This document shows, piece after piece, positions 61,776 through 64,000 of a stretch of 64,000 nucleotides of DNA. Under the pieces are notes generated by a model, which worked only from the letters and a program-made list of their open reading frames with translations, made no database searches and was not told the DNA's origin. The stretch is from NCBI RefSeq assembly GCF_009017415.1, contig NC_092406.1:3224001-3288000 (forward strand), in the 5' to 3' direction. How positions within the stretch are numbered: the first letter of the stretch is position 1; each line of letters opens with the position of its first letter. The position numbers and the translations under genes were made by a program. Origin of the DNA: Aspergillus flavus (lineage: Eukaryota; Ascomycota; Eurotiomycetes; Eurotiales; Aspergillaceae).

Positions 61776-62411
61776 ACCTTAGTTCCTCCCGGACTGAACG
61801 ACGACTACCTAAACTTACCGTATCTGCCCGTTAGGCTAGGTATTAGAGGCATCCATCCAGTCTGCGTTATATTCTCCTCTAGTATATTACGTTACTGGGA
61901 CTATACCGGGCTGCCTCAGGCGTCGACCACCGTCCCCCAACTTAAAGTGATACACCATCCCAATTGGCAATTCAGTCGCCACCACTCGGGAATTCTCCCT
62001 TATCTACTGGTTTCGATCCGTCGGGATCTTGATTATTGTTCTCCATTCTTCATTTCAGTCATTGGTAACTTGACACTCTGGACTAGTGTCATTACCGTAT
62101 ATACAAAGAAGAACCCTTGAGCTTCCCATTACCATCCGGCTTGGGTAGATTCGGGGGTTACTCCTTTTTTTTCTTAATTGTTTTTTCTCTTCTTTGTTTT
62201 CTTGTTTCTTGTCTCCGCTCTATTAAGAAACTTTGAACACAACGGGATAAAGAAAAAAAAAAAAGAAAAGGAAAGGAAAGAGTGAGGGTGCCAAAAAAAA
62301 TAAGATAAGGTTGCACGTGTCGGGATTTGTTGGGTTGTCACTCCTTTCCACTCAAAATCAATTCGCCCTTCGCCATACATCGTCCACTTTGTTATATCTT
62401 GTCCTCCCTCT

Positions 62412-64000
<1,589 letters not shown>

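Overview
The window is about 64 kb of nuclear DNA from a filamentous ascomycete, most likely Eurotiales (Aspergillus- or Penicillium-like). Genes sit on both strands about 3 kb apart, introns are mostly 45-80 bp with GTRNGY donors and YAG acceptors, two Zn2Cys6/fungal-specific transcription factors are present, and fungal housekeeping genes (GPI8, CDC45, poly(A) polymerase, a Mir1-type phosphate carrier) are readily recognised. Nothing looks bacterial or viral. No rRNA, intact tRNA, CRISPR array or intact transposon was found. The species assignment is inferred from gene style, not proven.

Left part (1-15.4 kb): the N-terminal part of an uncharacterised fungal protein (minus, runs off the left edge); a six-exon Zn2Cys6 regulator (minus) with a tiny upstream ORF whose stop overlaps its start codon; a flavin-reductase-like flavoprotein (minus) divergent from a MET2-like alpha/beta-hydrolase acyltransferase (plus). 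These three form a plausible small metabolic unit. Next come poly(A) polymerase (plus) and, convergent to it, a four-carbon acid sugar kinase (minus).

Middle (15.4-34 kb): CDC45 and GPI8 (both minus), then a cytochrome P450 (plus) divergent from GPI8. From 23.3 to 30.4 kb the DNA is gene-poor. It holds one intact gene, a SUR1/CSH1-type inositolphosphoceramide mannosyltransferase (GT32), plus relics: a reading frame broken by two amber codons, a tRNA-like A-box/B-box remnant, and AT-rich DNA. A frameshifted APH-type phosphotransferase ends this stretch. The mitochondrial phosphate carrier follows.

Right part (34-64 kb): a cytosolic GH13 alpha-amylase with two micro-exons, an MFS transporter, a small multispanning membrane protein of unknown role, an acyl-CoA thioesterase II with a probable peroxisomal C-terminus, a DUF3445 putative haem-dependent N-demethylase, an HSPA12-like Hsp70 with a long Gln/Pro-rich head, a carnosine N-methyltransferase-like (N2227) enzyme divergent from a proteasome assembly chaperone 4 gene, and, after 6.7 kb without a supported gene, the start of another Zn2Cys6 regulator that runs off the right edge. 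That regulator has upstream ORFs, one overlapping its start codon.

Most genes are independent housekeeping or metabolic loci. No large biosynthetic cluster is visible: no PKS, NRPS or terpene synthase is seen. Exon boundaries were placed by eye from splice consensus and protein continuity and may be off by a few codons.
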